A DNA stretch of 64,000 nt from Okapia johnstoni (taxonomy: Eukaryota > Chordata > Mammalia > Artiodactyla > Giraffidae), in the NCBI GenBank assembly GCA_024291935.2, contig JAGTYA010000026.1, forward strand, positions 9,652,001-9,716,000, in the 5' to 3' direction. Shown one piece after another: positions 54,403 to 64,000 of this stretch (positions are counted from its first letter, which is position 1; the number at the start of each line of letters is the position of its first letter). The translations under genes were made by a program, and so were the position numbers. Under the pieces are notes generated by a model that was not told where the DNA came from, did not search any database, and saw only the letters and a program-made list of their open reading frames with translations.

Positions 54403-55565
54403 ATACCAGGAGCTTCTACTATGACTGGGCCTTTTGCTATGTGTCACACATTCATTCTTAGGGATAAGTTAGACCTGGACCTTGCCCTTGTGGTGCTTAC
54501 AGTGCAGGCAACAGACAAACCTTCAACTGAATGAGTGATATCACAAAGCAATGGCTCGAAAGACTAAACAACCACTAAGGACAGTGTCCTGTAGGGAGGT
54601 CCAGGCAAGCTGTAGAAAGAAGGCCTTTTAAGCTTGGATGAATGGACAATGATATCCAAGGGAAGTTCTGGGAAGAGTGTTCTATGCAGAGGGAACAGCA
54701 AAGTACAGGGGCCCTGAGAAGGAGATTGTACAAGGAAAGCAAGAAAAGTGTATCTCTTGGTGTCACAGGGGCGACAGGATAGCCTCATAAGAGAGAACCC
54801 ACACCAGTTGAAATAGGGGTGATAGAAAGGGAATAGGAACAAAAGAAACAAGGTCAGCTTAGGTTTAAGGACTAGAGAGTCAGAGAAAAGAGTCATTAGT
54901 TAACTATCCATGAATGTATTATTTAGGCTGTGGATTATTTGGGACTCATCCTTTTCCATCATTCAGCTGGAGCATAAATTGCCAAGAACACTAATGATTT
55001 GGCAAGAGGTGAGAAATAAGGAAGAAGGCTATGTTCTGATATATGTATTCCCCCCCAGTTGACCATTGCTGGTGATCTGCCTTCCAAAGGCAAGTGAAGG
55101 ACACTGGTAGTGAAATAGGAGATGGTATCCCTGACCAGGACTTAACGGAGACTCCGCCTGATCACCCAATTGTTGGGACCTGCCTGTTACCTGCAGGGAC
55201 CCTGGACCCCCTCAGAGGTTTATTACTCTGAAACAAATCCCACATCATGTGTGTGGTGCCCACAATAAAGAAGTGTGTTCTCCGTAGCAAAGGATGATCG
55301 TTCTTAGGTGAATCAAATAACAGCTTGCTGTGCAAAAGACTCCTTTGCAAGCCAGCATTTACAAGGAGAAATAGAAGAAATCAAAAGGTCAGGATGCTTG
55401 TGTTGTTGGCTTGATTTTGTTCTCTTTCCCAAAGGGATTTTGACTCAGGTCCCCAAATTAAGTCCTGACACTGGAGGAGTGAGGGACCTTCAGTATCTGT
55501 GTTTGGGTGACATTTATTGGCCATCTACTATGATAAACCCCAGTGTAGAGGTGAATTATTCACAG
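54403..55565. other. Unique sequence, nothing recognised
   Basis: No supported gene; an old L1/MER remnant may lie around 54540-54830 but was not assigned. Confidence 0.45.
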
Positions 55566-55579
55566 ATTTTACCCTGACT

Positions 55580-55756
55580 GCAGGAGACACAGGAGATGCG
55601 GATTCGAATTCTTGGGTCAGGAAGATCCTCTGGAGGAGGGCATGGCAATTCACTCTAGTATTCTTGCCTGGGAAATCCTATGGACTGAGGAGCCTGGTGG
55701 GCTATAGTCCAAACGGTCGCAAAGAGTCAGACATGACTGAGCGACTAACACACACT
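55580..55756 (+). mobile_element. Bov-tA SINE, head truncated
   Basis: Starts CAGGAGACACAGGAGATGCG; ends GACTGAGCGACTAACACACA. CCCTGACT occurs on both sides. Confidence 0.92.
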
Positions 55757-55984
55757 TTTTCCCTGACTACCTTGTGTTTGGGGGAAGAAAACATTTGGTA
55801 AGGGAGTATCATATTTGGTCTGGTCTTGAGCTCATAGAAGACCTGAGATATGTTCACACTCATATTTTGGTCACTGGAGGCCATGGCATATTTAATGTAA
55901 GTAACAACATTTAGTGACAACCATTTTGTCCCCCCTCAGGGATTCATCCATTGGCCCAAAAGCGTACCAAAGTTATTTTGAAGT

Positions 55985-56196
55985 TTGTGTATGTGTGCTC
56001 TATGCTCAGTTGTGTCTGACTCTTGTGACCCTGTGGACTGTAGCCCGCCAGGCTCCTCTGTCCATGGGATTCTCCAGGCAAGAATACTGGAGTGGGTTGT
56101 CATACCCTACTCCAGGGGACCTTCCTGACCCAGGGATCAAACCTGCATCCCATGTCTCCTGCAGTGGCAGGTGGGTTCTTTACCACTGCACCACGT
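55985..56196 (-). mobile_element. Bov-tA SINE
   Basis: Body CTCAGTTGTGTCTGACTCTT, ending in a degraded head TTTACCACTGCACCACG. Confidence 0.92.
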
Positions 56197-56211
56197 TTGG
56201 AAATTTAGATG

Positions 56212-56619
56212 ATCATTAAGTTTTTTTTTGTTAATTGTAAGTGACCCAGATGAATCAACTCCACAATATTCTGGGGACAAGATAACACCCCTGTTTCTTT
56301 CTTTTCATTCCTTCAGTAAAACTGGTTTTACATCTCACCTCCAGGGCTGCGGGAACATTAACCCGGGGCATGTTCTTTGGAGGTTAGTCTCTTCTTCCTT
56401 AAGATCATGCCAAAGTCTAAAAGTCTTGAGAACTAAAATATCACCTGTCATGTCAGTAAACAAGGATGTTTACAAGGTGGAAACGCACTTACCCAGGCCA
56501 GAAACCTCAGGAGAGGCCCTGGTTTTGGAGACATTTTTGTCATCAGTGAGTTGTCTGTTGTTCAAGTCATCAGGCCTTTCCTAGACCGGATGCCCCCCTC
56601 CGCCTTGGCCTCAGCCCAC
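56212..56619. other. Unique sequence, nothing recognised
   Basis: No supported feature. Confidence 0.5.
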
Positions 56620-56765
56620 TGTCGGGATTTCACAGCTGTGCCTCTGTGCACAATGGGGATAGTCTTAGGAATGTTGTGAGGCCCTAGCGTGTTACAACAT
56701 GTAAGTGCTTAGAATAGGACTGGGCACAGAGCAGGAACTGCCTACATGTCAGCTGCTAGTGATTA
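56620..56765 (+). mobile_element. MIR SINE 3' part
   Basis: ATGTTGTGAGGCCCTAGCGT and AGAATAGGACTGGGCACAGA fit the MIR 3' region. Confidence 0.65.
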
Positions 56766-56944
56766 ATTTTATAAAGTTGAGAAATGCGTTATGATAAAAT
56801 TGGAAAGACTACTAGGACCTTTAGACACTACTGAACTCTCTGCTTCAACTTTACCTTCTCTAAAATACCCAAGGAAGCATTATGGTCAGATTCGAGGTGA
56901 AAGGCAATGAGTTTGAAAATAAGGTATTGTACCCTTTTTAATTG

Positions 56945-57150
56945 GATTTCCCTGGTTGCTCAGTGGTAAACAACCTGCCTGCTAATGCAGGACATTCAGG
57001 TTCAATCCCTGGGTCAGGAAGATTCCCTGGAGAAGGACATGGCAACCCACCCTAGTATTCTTGCCTGGGAAATCTCAGGAACAAAGGAACCTGGTGGGCT
57101 ACAGTCCATTGCGTCACAAAAGAGTAGGATAAGACTTAGCAACTAATTAA
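56945..57150 (+). mobile_element. Bov-tA SINE
   Basis: Head GATTTCCCTGGTTGCTCAGT, end AAGACTTAGCAACTAATTAAC. Confidence 0.93.
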
Positions 57151-57159
57151 CCACAATCC

Positions 57160-57445
57160 TTTTTACTTTTTCATTTGGCTGCACCGGGTCTTAGTTGCGG
57201 CACATAGGATCTTTAGTTGGGGCATGTGGGATCTACTTCCCTGACCAGGGATCAAACCTGGTCTGCCTGCATTGGGAACACAGAGTCTTCGCCACTGGCT
57301 CCACCACCAGATGGTAACCTACTCCAGTATTCTTGCCTGGAGAATCCCATGGACAGAGGAGCCTGGCAGGCTACATACAGTCTTTGGGGTTGCAAGAGTC
57401 GGACGTGACTGATGGACTAAGCACACTAACACCAGGGAAGTCCCT
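57160..57445 (-). mobile_element. tRNA-derived SINE split by a Bov-tA fragment
   Basis: Inverted CHR-type body at 57165-57310 (GCACCGGGTCTTAGTTGCGG); the last piece of its head (CACCAGGGAAGTCCC) resumes at 57431. Confidence 0.85.
57312..57425 (+). mobile_element. Bov-tA 3' fragment inside another SINE
   Basis: GGTAACCTACTCCAGTATTC to GTCGGACGTGACTGATGGAC, lacking a head; CACCAG lies on both sides. Confidence 0.88.
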
Positions 57446-57744
57446 AAAGCATTCTATCTTGATTCATGTTCACTTGATATTTTTTTGATTCGTTCTTGGA
57501 AAAGTTTTAATGAGATATAATTTACATATATAACTTCTCTCACATATACTCTCTCTACATACTGTTGACCTATTGATTTTTTCTATAGCCAGCACCAATC
57601 TGTTTCTACTTGCTTTCAAAATTTTGTGAAACATGAATGCCAAACAGTTATATAGCACTTGCTTGATACAAGTCACTAGTGGAAAGCCTCCTTTAATCTT
57701 CATGACGACAACCCAATGAATAGGATGATGATGAAATCTACTGG
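57446..57744. other. Intergenic, possible L1 remnant
   Basis: AATGAGATATAATTTACATA at 57509 resembles inverted L1M 3'UTR; otherwise nothing recognised. Confidence 0.4.
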
Positions 57745-57950
57745 CCAAATAGGCACATGAAAAGATGCTGAACATTGTTAATCATTATCAGAGAAATGCA
57801 GATCAAAACTACAATGAGGTACCGCCTCACACTGATCAGAATGGTCAACATGAGAAGTCTGTAAATAACAAATGCTGGAGAGGGTGTGGAGAAAAGGGAA
57901 CATTCCTACACTGTTGGTGAGAATGTAAATTAGTGTAGCCACTGTGGAGA
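57745..57950 (+). mobile_element. L1 ORF2/3' fragment hosting a BovB
   Basis: Sense L1: CAGAGAAATGCAGATCAAAA, CTACAATGAGGTACCGCCTC, GTAGCCACTGTGGAG. It breaks where BovB begins at about 57950. Its continuation is found inverted at 58513-58604. Confidence 0.88.
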
Positions 57951-58512
57951 AGCTGGAATCAAAATTGCCGGAGAAATATCAGTAACCTCAGATATGCAGA
58001 CGACATCACCCATATGGCAGAAAGCGAAGAAGAGCTAAAGAGCTTCTTGATGAAAGTGAAAGAGGAGAGTGAAAGAGTTAGCTTAAAACTCAACATTCAG
58101 AAAACTAAGATCATGGCATCCAGTCTCATCACTTCTTTGCAAATAGATGGGGAAACAAAGGAAACAGTGAGAGAGACTTTATTTTGGGGGGCTCCAAAAT
58201 CACTGCAGATGATGACTGCAGCCGTGAAATTAAAAGGTGCTTACTCCTTGGAAGAAAAGCTATGACCAACCTAGACAGCATATTAAAAAGCAGAGACATT
58301 ACTTTGTCAACAAAGGTCCATCTAGTCAGGCTATGGTTTTCCCAGTGGTCATGTATGGATGTGAGAGCTGGACTATAAAGAAAGCTGAGCGCCAAAGAAT
58401 TGATGCTTTTGAACTGTGGTGTTGGAGAAGACTCTTGAGAGTCCCTTGGACTGCAAGGAGATCCAACCAGTCCATCCCAAAGGAAATCAGTACTGGATAT
58501 TCATTGGAAGGA
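57950..58512 (+). mobile_element. BovB LINE, 5' portion of an element broken by an inversion
   Basis: Sense BovB reverse transcriptase sequence from CTGGAATCAAAATTGCCGGA to TATTCATTGGAAGGA. The next BovB bases are found inverted at 58873 leftward. Frames are broken near 58200 and 58330. Confidence 0.93.
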
Positions 58513-58873
58513 ATGAATTACAGTTTTGTCTGGAATGAGATTGCTAGATGATAATGCAACTCTTTTTAGTTTTTTAAGGAATCTCCGTACTGTTCTCCAC
58601 AGTTAGTTCTGTTCAGTTCAGTCACTCAGTTGTGTCCTACTATTTGTGACCCCATGGACTGCAGCACACCAGGCCTCCCTGTCTATCACCAACTCCCAGA
58701 GTTTGCTCAAACTCATGTGCATGGAGTCAATGATGCCATCCAACGATTTCATCCTCTGTTGTCCCCTTCTCCTCTTGCCTTCCATCTTTCCCAGCATCAG
58801 AGTTTTTCCCAGTGAGTCAGCTCTTCACATCAGGTGGCCAAAGTATTGGAGCTTCGGCTTCAGCATCAGTCCT
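58513..58873 (-). other. 361-bp inverted segment (L1 piece plus BovB 3' end)
   Basis: On the minus strand this reads BovB from AGGACTGATGCTGAAGCCGA to its tail at about 58605, then ACTGTGGAGAACAGTACGGA, the L1 sequence that should follow the BovB insertion. Flipping the segment restores one continuous BovB within L1. Confidence 0.85.
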
Positions 58874-59160
58874 ATGCATTGTTTTACAGCATTGGACTTT
58901 ATTTTCACCACCAGACTGAGTGACATTTCCACTTTAGCCCAGCCTCTTCTTTCTTTATGGAGCTGTTTCTCCTTTCTTCCTCAGTAGCATATTGGATGCC
59001 TGCTGACCTGGAGGGCTCATCTTCTGGGGTCATATCTTTTTGCCTGTTCATTGTGTTCATGGGGTTCTCAAAGCAAAGTCATTACAAAGAATGCAATTAT
59101 GCCCTTTGTGGCAACATGGATGGACCTCGAGATCATCATACTAAGTGAAGTAAGTCAGAG
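58874..59160 (+). mobile_element. Ruminant interspersed repeat plus L1 remnant
   Basis: TTTATTTTCACCACCAGACT and GTAGCATATTGGATGCCTGC recall a repeat common in ruminant genomes, family not assigned. GGCAACATGGATGGACCTCG (about 59110) is L1 3' sequence. Confidence 0.5.
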
Positions 59161-60210
59161 GGATTCTTGTGACCTTGACTTACACAACTGCCCTGTGTAA
59201 ACTCCAGATTGACCTCCGTGGGGGTCAGATAGTTTTCTTCTCCAGCCCTTTGCTCCCTGTGAGGCCTCCTCCCTCAATGTTCTTGCCTCAGTCCATCTGA
59301 GTTGAAAATCCTTATTCATTCCTGATGCCACATTGAGGACAGCTGCCTGTTTTCATGCCCCTTCCTGGCCCCTCAATCTATGGAGATCTGCCTTCCAAGG
59401 TCCCTTTGTCTCTCCGTGGTGAGCTCTCTTCTGATCTCTGCAGAACCTGAATCCATGGCCCTTTCCTCCCTGTTCTGTTCCTTGAGGGCATGGCCAGTGC
59501 ACCTCTGATCTTTGTGTGACGGGAACTATGGTTGGTGCTTAATTAATCACTGTCAGTGTTTTTTTGAGATAGATCTTGAATTGATACAAAGACTTCACTT
59601 CACTGCTTTTACTACTAAGTCTATTTAGAAAGAGAAGCTTATTTAAACTTGACTCTCCACTAAAGGATCAAACCCAACATTAAAAACAGGCATTAGCCTG
59701 ACATCCTGGTGCTAACACTATCTTCTTTATGCTCTGGATGAGGACTTTGGAGTCAAAATAAGGAGAGGACTGGTCAAGAGAGAAGGAAGTTGGAACCCAA
59801 GCCATCCGAGGACTGTGTCACCTCCCTGTTTCCAAGAAGTAAGCATTATCTTGAGCCAATCTAACCTGGATCCATCCACTGACTTGGAGTGGTGAGCCGG
59901 ATTTGGAAGCCGAGCCAGGATCGGCATCTCCAGCTAATTCTCTTTGGCTCATCCACCAAAATCTTGCCTTTACACAACTGACATTTCCAAAAACTCTGCG
60001 GTTAAGCTTTTAATCCCCATACCCATGTGACAGCTACATGGCTAATTAAATATTTATGCCATTCTCTTCTCTATTCAGTTGGTAACTTTCCCTCACTTCA
60101 TGGCCACTTTCTGTTGCTAACTGTTGACATCCACAGTTGTGAACCTCTGGTCCTTAGGGACATTATGAAGGGTATATGGAAGAACTTGTATGAAGTATTT
60201 CCACTGCTAG
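59161..60210. other. Unique sequence, nothing recognised
   Basis: No supported gene or repeat. Confidence 0.5.
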
Positions 60211-60443
60211 AACAGTGATTCTCTACTGTGGCCGGTATCCACGCTCCTTCCTTCAACGCTGTGGACATTTGTCAGTGTCTAGAGATGTTTTGAGTGTCCG
60301 AAGCGGGTGAGTGGTATGCTTGATGCTACCCATCAAGTGGGTAGAGACCAGGGATGCTGCTGGACAACCTGCAATGCCCAGGGGATCTACTCAAAGAAGA
60401 CTTCTTCAGCCTCAAATGTCAGTAAAGCCATGGTTGAGAAATT
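60211..60443 (+). mobile_element. MER20-like hAT-Charlie element
   Basis: CAGTGATTCTCTACTGTGGC, GTGGACATTTGTCAGTGTCT, GTGGGTAGAGACCAGGGATG and CTGCAATGCCCAGG to CCATGGTTGAGAAATTC match MER20 order. Confidence 0.8.
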
Positions 60444-60720
60444 CAAGACTAGGGAAACATCTAAGTTGTTTGTCCTTGTGATGATGGATCAGTAGCTCTA
60501 GGTAGCTGCCTACTCTGGGGCTGTAAGTGCAGCCCCAGGGCAGACAGATGCTGGAAGGAGCATGGGCATCTGTAGCCTCCAGCACAAGATTCCAGTACAG
60601 CCTCCAGTACAGCTTCATATCCATGGCTTTGCCCAGGCTTGTCCTCACTCCTGGGGGTGGGGTGGGGGGGTGGGGGTAGGGTTCCTTTCTCCTCTGTTAT
60701 CCTCATCCACTTTGTCTTTC
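60444..60720. other. Unique sequence left of the U6-L1 insertion
   Basis: Contains a G-rich tract at 60652-60678. No U6-type upstream promoter elements (PSE or TATA at the expected spacing) are seen. Confidence 0.5.
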
Positions 60721-60733
60721 AAGATCCGACTCA

Positions 60734-60744
60734 GTGCTCGCTTT

Positions 60745-60790
<46 letters not shown>

Positions 60791-60840
60791 GGCCCCTGTG
60801 CAAGGATGACACGCAAATTCGTGAAGTGTTCCATATTTTT
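60734..60840 (+). pseudogene. U6 snRNA retrocopy (5' part of a U6-L1 chimera)
   Basis: A full 107-base U6 snRNA sequence, GTGCTCGCTTTGGCAGCACA to TTCCATATTTTT. It differs from the standard mammalian U6 at three places, all C-to-T at CpG sites (60743-60745, about 60799 and about 60827), which is the decay expected of a methylated non-functional copy. The ACAGAGA box and the central stem region are intact. Retroposition is shown by the duplication on both sides of the U6+L1 unit. No external promoter is visible, so it is probably silent. Confidence 0.95.
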
Positions 60841-61081
60841 AACATTGAAACATGTATATTGTCATATGTGAAGCGGAACACCATGCCATGTTCTATGCAT
60901 GGGACGGATGCTCAGGGCTGGAGCATTGGGATGACCCAGAGGGATGGGATGGGGAGGGAGGTGGGAGGAGGGTTCAGGAGGGGGAGCACATGTGAACCCA
61001 TGGCTGATTCATGTCAATGTATGGCAAAAACTACTACAATATTGTAAAGTAATTAGCCCCCAACTAAAAAAAAAAAAAAAA
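60841..61081 (+). mobile_element. L1 3'UTR and poly(A), 3' part of the U6-L1 chimera
   Basis: Directly after the U6 T-run comes ruminant L1 3'UTR (GGATGGGGAGGGAGGTGGGA, GATTCATGTCAATGTATGGC, TATTGTAAAGTAATTAGCCC) and an A-tract of about 18. Perfect 14-bp duplications AAGATCCGACTCAG lie at 60721-60734 and 61082-61095, enclosing both parts as one insertion. Confidence 0.93.
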
Positions 61082-61095
61082 AAGATCCGACTCAG

Positions 61096-61529
61096 CCACC
61101 ACCTCCCCAAGCAAGTCTTTCTTCCCAGAGGATGCAAACTCTTAGGAGCTTTGTTCATCCTTGAATATCTAGAGGTTGCTCATTTCTATAACTGACACTC
61201 ATTCTCAGTGATATGCCTCCTACTTTTCTCCAGTTCTCACTCATATCTTATCACTTCATGATAATTAATTCTTTAAAGAAATTCAGTAATTCTTTCAACA
61301 GAACACATCCAGTTTCTCCTAAGTTTGGTGTAGCGTAGATTCCAAGTTGACCAGAGATAATTTCAAGCATCATAACCAACTTTTGGGGTCAGACTTTGCT
61401 ACAAACCATTTTTTTCAGCCCCCTTTCTTCTATCCAGGCTGTTCTTTTCATTTGCCTTACACCTTCCTGTACTTTTCAGAATTTTTGTTTAAAATGACAA
61501 TATAGGAGGATTGTTCAAAAAATAAAATA
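61096..61529. other. Unique sequence, nothing recognised
   Basis: No supported feature. Confidence 0.5.
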
Positions 61530-63225
61530 TTGAAAAACAGTTTTCACAGAATAGAGAGCCCAGGAAAAAAGCCACACTCCTACGATCAATTCATCTTCCA
61601 CAAAGGAGGGAAGAATATATGATGGAGAAGAGACAATTTCTGCAGCAAGTGGTGTTGGGGAAGCTGGACAGCTGTGTGGAAATTGATGAAGTTAGAGCAT
61701 ACCCTTACGCTATCCAGAAAAATAAACTCAAAATGGCTTAAAGGTTAAATACAGACATGACACCATGAAATTCCTAGATGAGAACACAGGCATAACAATC
61801 TCTGACATAAATCATAGCAATGTCTTTTTAGGTCATCTCCCAAAGCAAGAGGAATAAAAACAAAGTAAACTAATGGCGGAGCTTCTCTGGCTGCTCGGAG
61901 GTAAAGAATCCGCTTGCAACGCGGGAGGTGCAGGTTCGATCTCCAGGCCAGGAAGATCCCCTGGAGGAGGGAAGGGCAGCCCACTTCAATATTCTTGCCT
62001 GGGAAAATCCCAAGGACAGAGGAGCCTGGTGGGCTACAGCCCACAGTGTTGCAAAAGAGTTGGTCAGGTACAACTCAGGGACTCAACAACAACAAAACTA
62101 ATGGGACCTAATTAAACTTAAAAGCTTTTTGCACAGCAAAGGAAACCATAAACTAAATTAAAAGATAGTCTATGGACTGGGAGAAAATATTTGTGAATGG
62201 TGCATTCAACAAGGGCTTAATTTCCAAAATATATAAACATACAACTCAATAACAAAAAACCCCACAAAAAACAAGCAATCCAATCAGAAAATAGGCAGAA
62301 GACCTAAATATATATCTTTCCAAAGAAGACATACAGATGGCCGATAGGCAAGTGGAAAGATGCTCAATATTGCTTATTATGAAAGAAGTACAAATCAAAA
62401 CTACAATGAGGCACCACTTCACACTGGTCAGAATGGCTATCATCAAAAAGTCTACAAATAGTACATGCTGAAGAGGTTGTGGGATAAAGGGAACTCTGCT
62501 ATACTGTTGGTGGAATGTAAATTGGTGCAGCCACTATGGAAACAGTACAGACGTTCCTTCAAAAACTAAAAACAGAGTTGCCATATGATCCAGCGATCCC
62601 TCTCCTGAGCATATATCTGAAGAAAACTCTAATTTGAAAAGTACATGCACTCCAGTGTTCATAGCAGCACTATTTACAGTAGCCAAGACGTGGAAGCAAC
62701 CTGAATGTTCACCCACAGATAAATAGATAAAGGAGACGTGGTATATACACACAAAGGAATATTACTGAGCCATAAGAAAGAATGATATAATGCCAATTAC
62801 AGCCACATGGATGGACCAAGAGATGATCATACTATGTGAGGTAGTCAGACAGAGAAAGACAAATATTATATGACATCACTTCTATGTGGAATCTAATGAA
62901 CGATACAAATAGACTTCTTTACAAAACAGAAACAGATTCATACAGAAAGCAGACTTGTGGTTACCAAAGGGAAAAGGGGGTGAAGAGGATGGGGGAGGAA
63001 TGAATTAGGAGTTTAGGATTAGCAGATACAAACTATGATGCATAAAAGAGGTAAACAACAAGGTCTCACTGTATAGCACAGGGAACTGTATTCAATATCT
63101 TATAATAAACTATAATGGAAAACAATATGAAAAAGAATATACATAGATAGATAATTGAATCACTTTGCTGTATACCAGAAACTAACACAACATTGTAAAT
63201 CAATTATACTTCAATTTAAAAAACA
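61530..63225 (+). mobile_element. L1 ORF2 end and 3'UTR, split by a Bov-tA
   Basis: Sense L1 phrases in order: CCTAGATGAGAACACAGGCA (about 61772), AAAAGCTTTTTGCACAGCAA, CCATATGATCCAGCGATCCC (62581), CATAGCAGCACTATTTACAG (62661), GGAACTGTATTCAATATCTT and CAATTATACTTCAATTTAAA at the 3' end. Frames are broken. Confidence 0.93.
61873..62088 (+). mobile_element. Bov-tA SINE inserted in L1
   Basis: AAACTAATGG occurs at 61867-61876 and again from about 62096. Head GAGCTTCTCTGGCTGCTCGG. Confidence 0.94.
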
Positions 63226-63235
63226 AAAGAGCAAA

Positions 63236-63345
63236 TTTCCTGGTGGTACAGTGGTTAGGAATTGGCATTTTCACTGTTTTGGCACTGGTTCAATCCCTGG
63301 TCAGGAAACTAAGATTCTGCAAGTCGTACAACAGGGCAAAAGAAA
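63236..63345 (+). mobile_element. tRNA-derived SINE, short
   Basis: TTTCCTGGTGGTACAGTGGT head and AAACTAAGATTCTGCAAGTC body, right after the L1 3' end. Confidence 0.85.
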
Positions 63346-63569
63346 AGAAAAAGAATATTTAAAACTTAAAAAAAGAGAAAAACAGTTCCCCAGGAACAAC
63401 ACTAGACCCCTTCCATTCCCTCCTCACCACGTACTCTCATTCTCATCTACCACTTTTTTCATTGTCTCCTGGTATTGACATGTTCTCAATATTTTTTCTG
63501 TTCTCTACTGGTTAACATATAAAAATCCATGTTATTTCCTGTATATACGGGATTGCATGCTTCTTTCTA
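63346..63569. other. Intergenic, nothing recognised
   Basis: Short unique stretch. Confidence 0.5.
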
Positions 63570-63778
63570 CAGGCTTCCCTGGTGGCTCAGTGGTAAAGAA
63601 TACGCCTTCCAATGCAGAAGATGTGGGTTTGGTCCCTGGATCTTTAAGATACCCTGGAGAAGGTAATGGCAAACCATTCCAGTATTTTTGCCTGGAAAGT
63701 CCCATGGACAGAGGAGCCTGGTGGGCTACAGTCCATGGGGTTGCAAAAGGGTCAGACATGACTTAGTGACTAAACAGT
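63570..63778 (+). mobile_element. Bov-tA SINE
   Basis: Head AGGCTTCCCTGGTGGCTCAG; flanked by GCATGCTTCTTT and GCATACTTCTTT. Confidence 0.94.
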
Positions 63779-63955
63779 GCATACTTCTTTTTTCATCTAC
63801 TTCCTTTTTTTTGTAACGCACATCCTCTAATACCTTTTGACAAGAAGCTCATTGGAGACAAAACTTTTGAAGATTTGCACTTCTGAAATATCTTTATTTT
63901 CATGTTTAAATGATAGTTGATTGCATGTAGAATTATATTTATATTTAGCTTCAGA

Positions 63956-64000
63956 TAAAGAAAGCTGAGCGCCAAAGAATTGACATTTTTGGACTGTGGT
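63956..64000 (+). mobile_element. BovB LINE, left edge, runs off the window
   Basis: AAAGAAAGCTGAGCGCCAAA followed by GAATTGAC...GGACTGTGGT is sense BovB; the rest lies beyond 64000. Confidence 0.9.

Noticed and set aside
57950..58873. Twin-priming (5' inversion) as the source of the head-to-head BovB pieces
   Set aside because: The poly-tail half lies between the sense half and the inversion point rather than downstream of an inverted 5' half, and inverted L1 target sequence is included, so a post-insertion inversion fits better.
60734..60840. Functional U6 snRNA gene
   Set aside because: It lacks visible upstream PSE/TATA elements, is fused to L1 sequence and poly(A), and sits within target-site duplications.
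60562..61047. 161-codon open frame over the U6-L1 chimera
   Set aside because: It crosses unrelated parts (unique DNA, U6, L1 3'UTR) and has no protein similarity.

Overview
This is mammalian nuclear DNA from a ruminant, most likely a bovid. The evidence is the dense mixture of BovB (RTE) LINEs, Bov-tA and Bov-A2 SINEs, other tRNA-derived ruminant SINEs, ruminant L1 and a betaretrovirus-like solo LTR, together with CpG depletion outside one CpG island and split genes with GT-AG introns. No bacterial, phage or CRISPR feature is present. Cattle, sheep, goat and buffalo cannot be told apart from sequence reading alone.

Two host genes are supported, both on the minus strand. (1) ASRGL1 (asparaginase-like 1, isoaspartyl peptidase): three coding exons at 13778-13970, 5734-5876 and 4953-5107 encode residues 1-163 plus two bases of codon 164. 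A probable non-coding first exon lies in a CpG island (about 13880-14930). The remaining exons, including the catalytic threonine, must lie left of position 1. (2) A complete three-exon secretoglobin of the mammaglobin type (SCGB2A2-like) lies at 52366-49333, with a TATA-like box and a poly(A) signal. The order and shared orientation of the two genes match the human 11q12.3 secretoglobin/ASRGL1 neighbourhood. The oppositely oriented SCGB1D4 that lies between them in human was not recognised here.

Layout: 1-4.9 kb, repeats and an old hAT-like element; 4.9-14.8 kb, ASRGL1 with an ancient L1 (6.4-9.65 kb) in intron 2 and a decayed endogenous retrovirus (11.3-13.3 kb) in the same intron; 15-19 kb, BovB, Bov-A2, and a full-length mariner split by an L1 piece; 19-25 kb, older DNA (MER5A, MLT1-like and other LTRs) and an unexplained 122-bp inverted repeat; 26-29.8 kb, an L1 broken by at least four later insertions, one of which itself carries a solo LTR; 30-49 kb, mostly unique DNA with many SINEs and the longest BovB (33.8-36.3 kb); 49-52.5 kb, the secretoglobin; 52.6-64 kb, BovB, SINEs, a BovB-in-L1 with a micro-inversion (58.5-58.9 kb), a U6 snRNA/L1 chimeric retrocopy (60.7-61.1 kb) and an L1 3' half (61.5-63.2 kb).

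The two host genes do not form an operon or pathway; each has its own promoter. The most unusual structures are the U6-L1 chimera with perfect target-site duplications, the BovB micro-inversion, the nested L1/BovB/solo-LTR stack, the mariner whose transposase frame resumes across a duplicated target site, and the unexplained inverted repeat at 20.1/21.5 kb. No wholly new biological system was identified.
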